DNA of 64,000 bases from Candidatus Binataceae bacterium (lineage in GTDB: Bacteria > Desulfobacterota > Binatia > Binatales > Binataceae), in NCBI GenBank assembly GCA_035650475.1, contig DASRHP010000012.1, positions 980,059 to 1,044,058 on the forward strand, given 5' to 3'. The position numbers were made by a program, and so were the translations under genes. The notes below the pieces were generated by a model. The model searched no databases, had not been told where the DNA came from, and was given only the letters and a program-made list of their open reading frames with translations. Of this stretch, positions 18,178 to 26,723 are shown piece after piece; position 1 is the stretch's first letter; each line of letters begins with the position of its first letter.

Positions 18178-19167
18178 ATGAGCGTTATGCGCCCGTCCGC
18201 AGCGACCGACATGTGCCGACCACACCTGACTAGCTCTTTCTTCAGCATCGGCAGCAATTCGCGATTTGCTCCCAGGGAGAAACCTGACGTTGCCCCGCTT
18301 TGTAGGATCAGTGCGCATGCGAGAAGCTACGCGACGGCACTGGCGCCCGCACTCGTTGCAGCGGCCGCCGTTGCCGCGATCGTCCTCCTGTTGGCGGACA
18401 ATAAGTCGGCTCCGGCGAGCCGGCATAGTTTAACGGTTGCGTTCGCGGCGAAGTTCGATCGCCAGCCAGTCCTGTCAACCCCCGGCGGGAACCTCGTCGC
18501 TGCAAACTTAACAGATGACCTCGCTCTCGGAATGCCGCGGCGCGAGCCGAGGTTAACGGCGTCAGCGATATTCCCGACGCAGCTCGTGCAGGGGTTTGGT
18601 GCCGCGATTCCGCCGCGCGCGCTATGCCGTGACGCGCATTGGCAGGGCAAAGATCTCAGCCAGATGTGGTTTGCAAGGGCTGATTGCAGCGGCGCTCAGC
18701 TTCAGGGCGCCAAGCTGGTCGGCACCAATTTCCGCGGCGCCAACCTCGCCAACGCGCAGTTGCAGGAGGCGACCGCCTGGTACGCGAATTTCGACCGCGC
18801 CTATCTCGGTAAGGCCAACCTCGCCAACGCCGACCTTGCGCGTGCCTCGTTCAGGCAGACCACCCTGATGAGTGCCAATCTTCAGCACGCGATCCTCAAG
18901 GCGACCAACATGACCCAGGCCAACCTGCTCGGCGCCGTCCTGCTCGGGGCCAACCTGACCAACGCCAATCTCCAGGGCGCGATCCTGACCGGCGCCCGCT
19001 TTGATGGCGTGGATCTGACGGGCGCCAATCTAAAGGGCGCCGACCTCAGCCGAGCCGATCTGAGCAAGGCACGCGGCCTGACCGCCGCGCAGCTCAAGCT
19101 CGCCAACACGGACTCCGGAACCCTGGTGCCGAAATCGATGGAGCCGGCGGCGGCGCCTTCGCAATGA
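18178..19167 (+). CDS. Membrane-anchored pentapeptide-repeat protein
   Basis: Up to 329 residues. A hydrophobic segment (LAPALVAAAAVAAIVLLL, about 54-71) is followed by a linker and then, from about residue 170 to 305, more than 20 pentapeptide repeats of the A(D/N)LXX type. Examples are GANLANAQL, KANLANADLARASF, GANLTNANLQGAIL and GADLSRADL. Such repeats fold into a right-handed quadrilateral helix; known roles include DNA-mimicry, but most are unassigned. No helix-breaking gaps are seen. The true start is uncertain: no ribosome binding site marks the ATG at 18178, and a later non-ATG start just before the membrane helix is possible. Confidence 0.75.
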   Translation: MSVMRPSAATDMCRPHLTSSFFSIGSNSRFAPREKPDVAPLCRISAHARSYATALAPALVAAAAVAAIVLLLADNKSAPASRHSLTVAFAAKFDRQPVLSTPGGNLVAANLTDDLALGMPRREPRLTASAIFPTQLVQGFGAAIPPRALCRDAHWQGKDLSQMWFARADCSGAQLQGAKLVGTNFRGANLANAQLQEATAWYANFDRAYLGKANLANADLARASFRQTTLMSANLQHAILKATNMTQANLLGAVLLGANLTNANLQGAILTGARFDGVDLTGANLKGADLSRADLSKARGLTAAQLKLANTDSGTLVPKSMEPAAAPSQ

Positions 19168-19293
19168 CCAAACCCGCCTGCTACGATGCCGGACCGGACC
19201 TCTCGACGGCAGCGGGGATTGCCGCCAACAACCCGGCACAAACGCTTCATACTCGAAAAACGGCGCCCTCAGGGCGCAAGGGAGAGACTGTCG

Positions 19294-19854
19294 ATGAAGA
19301 GCCGTGAACGTTGGATCACATTGGCGGTGGCGATTGGCGGAGGTTTCTTCGGAGCGATGCTGTGGAACCAGCTGTTCGTCCCCCGCAGCGTGCTCGCCGC
19401 GGATCGCCAGAGCAAAACCATCAACGCCAACCGCGTAATCGTTCACGAGCTCCAGGTCGTCGATCCCGCCGGACGCCAGCGCGCGGTGGTCACTGTCACC
19501 CCCGACGACCTGGCGCGGCTGAGCTTCTTCAGCCCCTCGGGCAAACGGCGACTGGCGATGGGCGTGCTGGCTGACGGCGAGCCGGCCGTGGGCCTGTACG
19601 ACACCGAGGGCCGTGCGCGTATAGGACTCAACGTGCCGCTGGACGACTCGGCCAGCATCCATCTCGTTGACAAGAACGGCACCGCCCGCGCCAACCTTGT
19701 GCAGTTGCCCAACGGCAACTCGACCTTCGAAATCTATGGCGAGGATCGCCGCCTGCTGTGGAGCGCGCCCAGCGCCGTCAAGGCAGGGTCGCGCGGGGCG
19801 GCCGACGATCCTGCTCTCATGGCGCCCGGGCAGATCAACCAGGCGCGGCGCTGA
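19294..19854 (+). CDS. Exported or membrane-anchored protein of unknown function
   Basis: 186 residues. It begins MKSRERWITLAVAIGGG, a single N-terminal helix that reads as a signal anchor or signal peptide. The rest consists of repeating beta units of about 30 residues around the pattern L-x-V-x-D-x-x-G-R-x-R (VVDPAGRQRAVV, LYDTEGRARIGL, LVDKNGTARANL). This suggests a small beta-propeller or beta-helix domain. I cannot name the family. AAGGGAGAG nine bases ahead supports the ATG at 19294; the open frame upstream (from 19186) is Arg-rich and unlikely to be translated. Confidence 0.7.
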   Translation: MKSRERWITLAVAIGGGFFGAMLWNQLFVPRSVLAADRQSKTINANRVIVHELQVVDPAGRQRAVVTVTPDDLARLSFFSPSGKRRLAMGVLADGEPAVGLYDTEGRARIGLNVPLDDSASIHLVDKNGTARANLVQLPNGNSTFEIYGEDRRLLWSAPSAVKAGSRGAADDPALMAPGQINQARR

Positions 19855-19985
19855 GGTCGGGCGCTTATGCGCCGGCGGCTTCGACGCATGCTGCGGGCGC
19901 GCGCATGAAATAGGCTGCCGTCCGCAATCCGCGGCGGAACATGACGGCTGCGCGCAGGTTCCCCAGCGCACAGGAGGGTTCGTCG

Positions 19986-20885
19986 ATGGCGAGTGCAGAG
20001 CTTCAGAAGGTGATCGAACAATATAAGATGCTGGCGCGGAACGCGGCCCAGGCCAAGGGTCCGCAGGAGCTGCGCGCCGCGCTCGCCAAAACGTTCAGCG
20101 GCTTTCCCAGCGCAGGAAAGGTAACCTGCGAGGACCTCAGCATCAATGGCGTCCGCGCCCAGTGGATCGCGGCGCCGGACGCGGCAGTCGACCGCACCAT
20201 TCTCTACCTGCACGGCGGCGGTTATGTGATGGGCTCGATCGAAACCCATCGCGAGCTGGTCGCGCGCCTTTCCAAGGCCGCGATGGCGCGCTGTCTCGCC
20301 CTCGACTATCGGCTCGCGCCGGAGAACCCGTTTCCGGCGGCGGTCAACGACGCGACCGCGGCCTACCGCTGGCTGCTCGCGCAAGGGATCAAACCGGGCA
20401 GGATCGCCATCGCCGGCGATTCCGCAGGCGGCGGCCTGACGCTCGCCACGCTGGTCGCGCTGCGTGATCTAGGGCTGCCAACGCCTGCGGCGGCGGTATG
20501 CATCTCGCCGTGGATCGACCTCGAGGGCACCGGCGCCTCGATGCGGACCAAGGCCGCCGCGGACCCTGTCGTCTCGCGTGAAATGATCGTCGCGCTCGCC
20601 AAGCTCTACGTTGGCGAACAGGGCGACCTGCACGATCCACTCGCCGCCCCGCTCTATGCCGATTTCACGGGGCTGCCGCCGCTGCTCGTCCAAGTGGGTA
20701 ACGCTGAAACCCTGCTCGATGACTCGACCCGCGTCGCCGAGCGTGCCGAGGCCGCAGGCGTCGAGGTCGTCCTCCAGATCTGGGACGAGATGCCGCACGT
20801 CTGGCAGTGGTTCGCGCCAATCCTGCCCGAGGGTCAGGAAGCGATCGATCAGATCGGCGACTTCGTGCTCAAGCGCACGACCTGA
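19986..20885 (+). CDS. Alpha/beta hydrolase, hormone-sensitive-lipase (family IV) esterase
   Basis: 299 residues. All hallmarks of the family are present: the oxyanion-hole HGGGY, the nucleophile elbow GDSAGG, a downstream acid in the LLVQVGNAETLLDD region (normally Asp), and the catalytic His in MPHVWQWF. Enzymes of this family hydrolyse short acyl esters in the cytoplasm. AGGAGGG at 19972-19978 fixes the ATG at 19986. The gene converges with the AhpD-like selenoprotein gene, whose stop lies 26 bases away. Confidence 0.92.
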   Translation: MASAELQKVIEQYKMLARNAAQAKGPQELRAALAKTFSGFPSAGKVTCEDLSINGVRAQWIAAPDAAVDRTILYLHGGGYVMGSIETHRELVARLSKAAMARCLALDYRLAPENPFPAAVNDATAAYRWLLAQGIKPGRIAIAGDSAGGGLTLATLVALRDLGLPTPAAAVCISPWIDLEGTGASMRTKAAADPVVSREMIVALAKLYVGEQGDLHDPLAAPLYADFTGLPPLLVQVGNAETLLDDSTRVAERAEAAGVEVVLQIWDEMPHVWQWFAPILPEGQEAIDQIGDFVLKRTT

Positions 20886-20910
20886 GCAGCCCGCGCGCGC
20901 GCGCCGCCGC

Positions 20911-21495
20911 CTAGGACGCGCCGAACGGCGGCACCGCCTTACGCACCGGATGGTCCGCGGGCAGCTCGCAGAAGCCGTCGCTTTCGACGCGCAGCGCGCG
21001 GTTAAAGCGCGCGCGGAGGTTCTCGAAGGCGATCATCACGGTCAACTCGACGATCTGCTCGATATTAAAGTGTCGCTTTAAGTCTTCAAAGATGGCGTCC
21101 GACACCTCGGCCGGCGTACGGGTCATCCCTTCGGCGTAGCGCAGAAGCGCCTTTTCGCGCGCGTCGAAGGCCGAGCTGCGCTCGAACTCCACCAGTTCGG
21201 CGAGCTGTGCGTCGGTGATTCCCTGTTCTCTGCCCACGGCAGAGTTGATGTCCACTCAAAAGGGACAGCCGGCAATCTGCGCGGTGCGCACGCAGGCGAG
21301 CGTCTTCAACCGCGGCTCGACCACGGTCGAGCGCGCCAGCGCCCCAGCCAGCGCGCTGTACCTCTCGGCAATCTCCGGACGATGCGCAAAGGCGGTGAGT
21401 GGAACCGAAACTCGTCCTAGCTGTTCGGCGCTTTTTTCGTAAAGCCGCCGCACCTCGGGCACGGCCTCCTCAAGCGAAACGCCCTTGATACGCAT
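20911..21495 (-). CDS. AhpD-like / carboxymuconolactone decarboxylase family selenoprotein, UGA read as selenocysteine
   Basis: One continuous frame of 195 codons with a single internal TGA at 21256-21258. Reading it as selenocysteine gives a 194-residue protein with U80 in the sequence GCPFUVDINSAVG, that is C77-x-x-U80. This is exactly the CxxC redox motif of AhpD/carboxymuconolactone-decarboxylase proteins with the second Cys replaced by Sec. Homology runs on both sides: an N-terminal helical half (EVRRLYEKSAEQLGR) and a C-terminal half (ELVEFERSSAFDAREKALLRYAE, HFNIEQIVELTVMIAFEN). Neither half alone is a full domain. A SECIS-like hairpin follows the TGA. Likely role: thiol/selenol-dependent peroxide or disulfide reduction. 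Alternatives: a nonsense mutation or read error. Confidence 0.82.
21228..21244 (-). promoter_or_regulatory. Candidate bacterial SECIS element
   Basis: On the minus strand CTCTGCC-GTG-GGCAGAG forms a perfect 7-bp stem with a 3-base loop. It starts 11 bases after the in-frame TGA (21256-21258), so the loop begins 18 bases after it, and the first loop base is G. These values satisfy the published bSECIS criteria (stem 4-16 bp, apical loop 3-14 bases with G in its first two positions, 16-37 bases from UGA to loop). It lies inside the coding sequence, as bacterial SECIS elements do. Confidence 0.8.
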
Positions 21496-21553
21496 TCTCG
21501 TGCTTCCCTTCCTGCGCTGTCGCGCTCCCGATTTTCACCGCCGCCGGCGCCGC

Positions 21554-22222
21554 TCAACGGACGCCGCGTGCCTTGAGCAGCATCACACAGCCCTCGGGCG
21601 AGTATGGCTCATGCGCGCTGCCGGGCGGATTACGGACCCAGGTCCCACGCGGATAGCGCCCCGCTTCGTCCGCGAGCACGCCGTCGAGCACCAAAATCTC
21701 TTCGCCGCCCGGATGCTGATGCGGACGGTAGCGCGCGCCCTTTTGCAACTTAAGCAGCGCGATGCGCTCGGGGTGGTCTCGGTCAGCGTAGATCTTTTTC
21801 ATCCAGATGCCCGCGGTCCCGCTCGGCTGCCATTCCATTCGCGCAGTTTCCACCACCATTCGCGTGCGGCCCGCGCCCGCGTACTGGCAGAGCTTGACGA
21901 ACAGGACGCATCCGTCGCGCGTATGCGGCGCATGGCCGGAGTCCGGCGGATTGAGCACGTAGCACCCCGCGCGATAGTCGCCGTGCTCGTCGCTGAAAAC
22001 GCCGTCGAGGACGTAGAACTCCTCGCCCATGGGATGGCGATGAAAGTGAAAGCGCGCGCCCGGCTCGTAGCGCACGATCGAGGTCGCGCGGCCTGACTCC
22101 GCGCCCGCCCGCTCCAGCATCCGCCGCCACACGCCCGGCTCCGGGCTCGGCACCCACGGCGCGCTATCGGTGTCGACCACGACGCGCCGGCTGAGATCGG
22201 TATGCAGCATCGCGACGCCCAT
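21554..22222 (-). CDS. Bicupin protein, ChrR-like cupin
   Basis: 222 residues built of two successive cupin domains. Domain 1 carries HFHRHPMGEEFYVLDG, and domain 2 the equivalent RPHQHPGGEEILVLDG. Each has the G(x)5HxH(x)3,4E metal motif and a later H (SGHAPHTRDGC and SAHEPYSPEGC). This is the arrangement of the ChrR-type anti-sigma cupin and of small metal-dependent dioxygenases. The zinc-binding anti-sigma N-terminal domain of ChrR is absent, so sensing or catalysis rather than sigma binding is more likely. GGGAGGAG just before the ATG at 22222 sets the start; the 144-codon open extension upstream is not coding. Same strand as the selenoprotein gene, 58 bases apart. Confidence 0.83.
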   Translation of the reverse strand: MGVAMLHTDLSRRVVVDTDSAPWVPSPEPGVWRRMLERAGAESGRATSIVRYEPGARFHFHRHPMGEEFYVLDGVFSDEHGDYRAGCYVLNPPDSGHAPHTRDGCVLFVKLCQYAGAGRTRMVVETARMEWQPSGTAGIWMKKIYADRDHPERIALLKLQKGARYRPHQHPGGEEILVLDGVLADEAGRYPRGTWVRNPPGSAHEPYSPEGCVMLLKARGVR

Positions 22223-22320
22223 ATCTCCTCCCAGGCTGCCCCGTTCCGCAACCTTTACGCTACGCCTTCTTCGGCACCCGGGAAAATGTGGCGCCTCGCA
22301 CGATCCGCGCGCCGCTCGTT

Positions 22321-23052
22321 CTACGAGGTCGGGTAGAGTCCGCCATTGACGTTGATTGCCTGCCCCGTGACGTAGCCGTTGCGCACGAGCATCAGCGCGA
22401 CCTGCGCGATCTCCTCGGGGCGGCCGAAGCGTCCCGCCGGGATCAGCTCCGGCTTCACGCGCAAATCGGAGTGCACCATGTCGGTCGCTATCAGCGCCGG
22501 CGAGATGACGTTGGCGGTGATTCCTTCCTTGACCAACTGCGAGGCGTAGGCGTGCATCAAGCCGATCATTCCGGCCTTGGACGCGGCGTAATGCGGCCCG
22601 ACAACACCGCCCACATTCGCCGCGGTCGAGGAGATGAAGATAAGCCGGCCCCATCCCGCTCGCCGCATCGCTGGCAGCACCGCGGCAGTCACCAGGAACG
22701 CCGAGCGCAGATTGACTCGGATCGCTTCGTCGAAGTCGGCGATTGCGACCTCGCCGACCTTGCGCGGCCGCGCGACGCCGGCGTTGTTGACGAGGATCGC
22801 GACCGGGCCGAGCCCGCCTTCAACCGCGCTCGCCATCGAAGCGACGTCGTCCGCCGACGAAACGTCGGCGCGCACGGCTAAGGCGGGTGCGCCGCGCTCT
22901 CTCAGCGCCGCCATCGTCTCGTCGGCGGCCTTGCGGTTTTCCTTGTAATTGATCGCCACGGAGGCGCCGGCTTCGGCGAGCGCGATTGCGATCGCGCGTC
23001 CGATTCCGCGGCTGCCGCCCGTGACCAAGGCGACCTTTCCGTTGAGTTCCAT
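22321..23052 (-). CDS. SDR-family oxidoreductase, FabG-like
   Basis: 243 residues. Classical short-chain dehydrogenase with TGGSRGIG (cofactor loop), NNAG, the catalytic Ser in FISSTAA, and YAASK as the Tyr/Lys pair. The C terminus reads GYVTGQAINVNGG as in 3-oxoacyl-ACP/CoA reductases. After the first glycine motif the second strand ends in INYKENRK, which favours NADP(H). Without a fatty-acid cluster nearby, the substrate (acyl-ACP, acetoacetyl-CoA or other) is open. It is 51 bases downstream of rtcB on the same strand. Confidence 0.92.
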   Translation of the reverse strand: MELNGKVALVTGGSRGIGRAIAIALAEAGASVAINYKENRKAADETMAALRERGAPALAVRADVSSADDVASMASAVEGGLGPVAILVNNAGVARPRKVGEVAIADFDEAIRVNLRSAFLVTAAVLPAMRRAGWGRLIFISSTAANVGGVVGPHYAASKAGMIGLMHAYASQLVKEGITANVISPALIATDMVHSDLRVKPELIPAGRFGRPEEIAQVALMLVRNGYVTGQAINVNGGLYPTS

Positions 23053-23103
23053 GCGGCGATTATTCGCCGCCGCGGGGTCTCAACGCGAGCGCGCTCGCCG
23101 GCC

Positions 23104-24540
23104 TCAGCCCTTGATTACCGCAAACGGCTTGAGCCGCGCGACCCGCTGTGTCACCCCCACCGCCTCCATCACCTCGACCACCTCCGCCACGTCCTTGTAC
23201 GCGGCGGGCATCTCTTCGGCCACTCCACCGCGACTCTGGGCTCGCACGGTCACGCCCAGCTCCGCGAGTTCGCGAAACAGGTCGCGCCCGCGGGCCTGCT
23301 TCTTGGCCTGCGCGCGGCTCATCATGCGCCCCGCGCCGTGGCACGACGAACCGAACGTCTCGCGCATTGCCGCCGGTAGTCCGACCAGCACGAACGAGTA
23401 GCGGCCCATGTCCCCCGGTATCAGTACCGGCTGTCCCACCGCGCGCAACGCCTCGGGCAGCGCGGGATCGCCCGGGCCGAAGGCGCGTGTCGCGCCCTTG
23501 CGATGGACGCAGACGAGCCGGCGCTCGCCGTTTACGATGTGGCGTTCGAACTTCGCCACGTTGTGGCAGACGTCGTAGATGAGCGCGAAGCCGAGCTCGC
23601 GTGGGCTGAGCCCGAGCGCCTCAAGGAACGCTTGCTGCGCCAGATGCATCATCACCTGCCGGTTGCACCAGGCGAAGTTCGCCGCCGCCGCCATCGCGCC
23701 CAGGTACGCCTCGCCCTCGGGCGAGAGGATCGGCACCGCGGCGAGCTGCGGGTCGGGAACCCGTATCTCGTACTTGCGCATCGCCGCGCCGATCGCGCGC
23801 AGATAGTCGTCACAGGTCTGATGGCCCAGGCCGCGCGAGCCCGAGTGGATGAGCACCGTGACCTGTCCTTCCTCAAGGCCGAACGCGCGGGCGACCTTGG
23901 GCTCGTAGATGTGATCGACCCAGCTGACTTCGAGGAAGTGGTTGCCCGAGCCGAGCGTGCCGAGCTGCTTGCGCCCGCGGTTGTAGGCGTGCTCGCTGAC
24001 CTTGTCGGGGTCGGCGGTCGCAAGGCAGCCGCCCTCCTCCGTGTGTTCGAGATCGCTCTTGGTCGCATAGCCGTTGCGCAGCGCCCAATGCGCGCCCTCG
24101 GTGACGAGCTGCCTCAGCTCCGCGACCGAGAGCCCGGGAATCGCGCCCTCGGAGCCGACGCCGGCCGGGATGCGCTCGAAGAGCGCGTCGGCGAGCCGAT
24201 CGGTCCTGGGTGCGACATCCTTGTACTGCAGATGCGTGCGGGCGAGGCGAACGCCGCAGTTGATGTCGTAGCCGACGCCGCCGGGCGAGATCACTCCGCT
24301 GTGCGCGTCCACCGCGGCGACGCCGCCGATCGGAAAGCCGTAGCCCCAATGGATGTCCGGCATCGCCAGCGAGTAGCCGACGATCCCGGGCAGACAGGCG
24401 ACGTTGGCGACCTGGGTCAGCGCCGGGTCGTTGCGCAGCTCTTCGAGCATCCGCGCGCTGGCGTAGATGCGCCCGGGCACCAGCATGTCGCCTCGGCGCG
24501 GAATTTCCCACAGATAGTCGTGAATTTTGTGGATTTCCAT
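23104..24540 (-). CDS. rtcB: RtcB RNA-splicing ligase
   Basis: 478 residues, normal RtcB length. The metal and nucleotide residues of the family are present: Cys in DINCGVRL, His in GSGNHFLEV, His in IHSGSRGLGHQ, His in DVCHNVAKFE, and the GMP-accepting His in SCHGAGRMMSR. RtcB joins RNA 2',3'-cyclic phosphate and 5'-OH ends using GTP and Mn2+, in tRNA splicing or RNA repair. Its usual helper archease and regulator RtcR are not in this window. Start at 24540 (MEIHKIHDYLWEIP) matches the family; an ATG at 24585 is also open. It follows the CBS and BON genes in what looks like one operon. Confidence 0.95.
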   Translation of the reverse strand: MEIHKIHDYLWEIPRRGDMLVPGRIYASARMLEELRNDPALTQVANVACLPGIVGYSLAMPDIHWGYGFPIGGVAAVDAHSGVISPGGVGYDINCGVRLARTHLQYKDVAPRTDRLADALFERIPAGVGSEGAIPGLSVAELRQLVTEGAHWALRNGYATKSDLEHTEEGGCLATADPDKVSEHAYNRGRKQLGTLGSGNHFLEVSWVDHIYEPKVARAFGLEEGQVTVLIHSGSRGLGHQTCDDYLRAIGAAMRKYEIRVPDPQLAAVPILSPEGEAYLGAMAAAANFAWCNRQVMMHLAQQAFLEALGLSPRELGFALIYDVCHNVAKFERHIVNGERRLVCVHRKGATRAFGPGDPALPEALRAVGQPVLIPGDMGRYSFVLVGLPAAMRETFGSSCHGAGRMMSRAQAKKQARGRDLFRELAELGVTVRAQSRGGVAEEMPAAYKDVAEVVEVMEAVGVTQRVARLKPFAVIKG

Positions 24541-24590
24541 CGCCGCGCGCGCGCAGCCCGACCCCGAAGACGGCTCACCCGGCATCTTGT

Positions 24591-25322
24591 TTAGCGCTCA
24601 GTCTGTATACGGTTGATTACCTGATCAACACCAAAGATGGCCCAGGCGTCGGCCTCGGCGGCATCGCGCTCCTTCGGCCCCGAAGCCAGCCCCTCCAGCG
24701 TGACGACGCCGCCCGCGACACGCGCACGGATCCTCGTCTCACTTACCAGCGGGTCCTTCTCGAACGCCAGGCGCGCGAAATCGGCAATTTCATCGTCGCT
24801 GTCATCCTGGGGCGGAACAACCTCGAGGCCGTTGACGACGTCGCGGACCCCCGCCACCCACCATGCCAGCAAGCCGGCCAATCGCTTGTGGGCGAGGCTC
24901 GTGACGTGGCCGTTCAATGTCGCGACGCCATCGGCAACTTCGATCTGGATCAAGCCGGCCGCCGCCGTCGGCTGGCGTATCGTCGAAGCCTTGCCTCGCT
25001 CGATAACGACAAGCGTGCAGTTCGCAAACGCCTGCTCCTGAAGAAGGGCGTCGCGCAGATGGTCGAGAATTTCCCCGTCTCCTGTCGGACGCGGCGCGAC
25101 GACGCGCAGGCGATCGACAATACCGCTCACGCCGGCGACCGACGCCGCGAGGCGTAGCGCGGTCTTCTTGGCCGCGAGATTTTCGACCTCGCCGCTCATC
25201 GTCAGTACTCCGTCGGGCGCAAGCTCCAGCGCGATCGGCCAGCGATGAAGATTGATGCGGGGCTCGCGTTCCAGGAGCCCCCGCACGTGCGCAACCGTCT
25301 GTTCGGCAGCGGTGGTGGCCAT
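24591..25322 (-). CDS. Triple BON-domain protein
   Basis: 243 residues with no signal peptide. Three BON-like units can be seen. The first is around INLHRWPIALELAPDGVLTMSGEVENL. The second is the longest, with IQIEVADGVATLNGHVTSLAHKRL. The third has IRARVAGGVVTLEGLASGPKERD. The recurring core G-V-x-T-L-x-G is the BON signature. BON domains bind phospholipids or partner proteins; cytoplasmic versions next to CBS-domain genes are common but unassigned. Start ATG at 25322 lies five bases after the CBS stop codon, so coupling is likely. Codon usage and GC match the neighbours. Confidence 0.83.
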   Translation of the reverse strand: MATTAAEQTVAHVRGLLEREPRINLHRWPIALELAPDGVLTMSGEVENLAAKKTALRLAASVAGVSGIVDRLRVVAPRPTGDGEILDHLRDALLQEQAFANCTLVVIERGKASTIRQPTAAAGLIQIEVADGVATLNGHVTSLAHKRLAGLLAWWVAGVRDVVNGLEVVPPQDDSDDEIADFARLAFEKDPLVSETRIRARVAGGVVTLEGLASGPKERDAAEADAWAIFGVDQVINRIQTER

Positions 25323-25327
25323 CGGAG

Positions 25328-25813
25328 TTACGCTGCGCGTGCGAGTACGCGCTTGGGGTGGCGCGGTTCGCATATCGAGGCCACCAGCGCACCCAGTTCG
25401 GACTCGCTCACCTCGCGCGCCGCCCGGCCGGTGCGCTCGCGCGCCGCCTTGCGCGCGATGTCGTTGAGCGAAAGGATCCCGACGAGGTGGCCCTCGGGGT
25501 CGATCACGGGCAGGCGCCGAACCTTGACCTCGCGCATGATCTTCGCGGCTTCCCTGACGCTGTCCTCGGGCTCGCACCAGTACAGCCGGCGCGACATCGC
25601 GCTCGCCACCCGCCCCTGGCCAAGACTCACGCCCTGGGTGTAGGCGGCCATGCAGATGTCGCGGTCGGTAAGCATTCCGACCACGTGCAGTTCCTGATCA
25701 ACCACCGGCACGCAACCGCAGTCGTGCTCCCACATTATGCGCGCGGCCTCGCCCAGCGAGTCGTCGGCCGCCACGCCGCGGACCTCGCGCACCATAAGTT
25801 CCTTTACCTTCAT
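25328..25813 (-). CDS. Two-CBS-domain protein
   Basis: 161 residues made of a tandem CBS pair: DSLGEAARIMWEHDCGCVPVVD with LTDRDIC, and DSVREAAKIMREVKVRRLPVID with LSLNDIA. A short C-terminal tail follows. CBS pairs bind adenosine nucleotides such as AMP, ATP or SAM and act as energy sensors. No catalytic domain is attached, so it may regulate a partner protein, possibly the BON protein encoded five bases downstream. The start ATG at 25813 is the only one that keeps the first CBS strand (MKVKELMVREV). Confidence 0.92.
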   Translation of the reverse strand: MKVKELMVREVRGVAADDSLGEAARIMWEHDCGCVPVVDQELHVVGMLTDRDICMAAYTQGVSLGQGRVASAMSRRLYWCEPEDSVREAAKIMREVKVRRLPVIDPEGHLVGILSLNDIARKAARERTGRAAREVSESELGALVASICEPRHPKRVLARAA

Positions 25814-25849
25814 GCCCGCAATTCCCCGACGAGAGCCCGCACACGCCGG

Positions 25850-26053
25850 CTACCGGACAACCTCGTCCGGAAACAGGAACGTGGTGGCGCCGTCGTCAAA
25901 CCTGACCAGGTACATCAGTCGGCCGAGGTTGTTGACCTCCTTCACGATGACCGGGTTTTCGTGGAACCGGACTCGTCCTTCATGGTCACGGATCGGCCTG
26001 ACAAGCGAGCAGCGGCGGGGTTCCGTTCCACTTTCGATTTCCGGGAGGTTCAT
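25850..26053 (-). CDS. Small protein of unknown function
   Basis: 67 residues starting at ATG 26053, preceded by AAAGGA at normal distance. The sequence has a balanced composition quite unlike the Arg/Ala-rich shadow frames, with a strand-rich core (VIVKEVNNLGRLMYLVRFDDGATTFLFPDEV) that looks like a small beta-barrel of SH3 or KOW type. It lies 36 bases upstream of the CBS gene on the same strand and may be first in the CBS-BON-rtcB operon. I do not recognise a family. The open frame upstream to 26221 is not supported. Confidence 0.6.
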   Translation of the reverse strand: MNLPEIESGTEPRRCSLVRPIRDHEGRVRFHENPVIVKEVNNLGRLMYLVRFDDGATTFLFPDEVVR

Positions 26054-26723
26054 GTGGATTGTTCCTTTCTCAGTCCGTCGCCCTAAGGGGACGAGCTTGC
26101 TCAACGTATTGGCAAGCAGCATGCCACTTCTGTGGTTAGAGTTAGTCGTATGCTCAGCGAACTGCGGCCGGGGAAGGGACGGGGATCGGCCCCGCGATGA
26201 TGCAACATTTCTCGGCGCCATCTGGCGCCAAACCGCCTGCCTCCGCGCGCAGCACTTATGTCTATCCCGCTACAGCCGCCTCCGTTCGGGGCGTCGCGCC
26301 AGTTGCGTCGAAGTTTCCTATTGGGGAGCGCGTGCCCCACCCTCTGGGCAAGTGATTTCTTACCGAATTGAAACCGCAGGATTTCACACTTGCAGCACCA
26401 CCTCGCAGTGGCCGCGAGATTGCTTCCGGCTGAATTGAGAGGAGCCGTCATCATGGGCCGCTGCATAGCCATCAGCGAAGCGCGACGCCGTCCGCGACTG
26501 CGATCGCTGCTTCGTCCCACGACGAGTCAGTGCGTCAGAGCGTTGCCCAAGTCAGCGGCAGCTCTGACTCGAAGGAACACATCGGCGTCCAGAGACCGGC
26601 GCTGGATCGCCAGGTTCTGGGCCTGGCTGCGCACGTCTGCCCGATAGCGTCCGGCAGCCGGCGCAGTTCGATGCGGATCGCTCCAGAAACTGCTCCGATC
26701 CGCGCTCTTAAGGAGGACTCGCG
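26054..26723. other. 670-base divergent gap without a recognisable gene
   Basis: Several open frames cross this region on both strands, but all are Arg/Ser-rich, lack ribosome binding sites and show no domain. A small GC hairpin (GGCGCC-ATCT-GGCGCC around 26213-26228) is present without a T-tract. Base composition is slightly lower in GC than in the flanking genes, which fits a control region for the two divergent transcripts. Confidence 0.6.

Noticed and set aside
20911..21258. Reading the AhpD-like locus as two separate short genes (79 and 114 codons).
   Set aside because: The second would start with GTG directly after the TGA without a ribosome binding site, and neither half is a complete domain. 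The continuous selenoprotein explains both.
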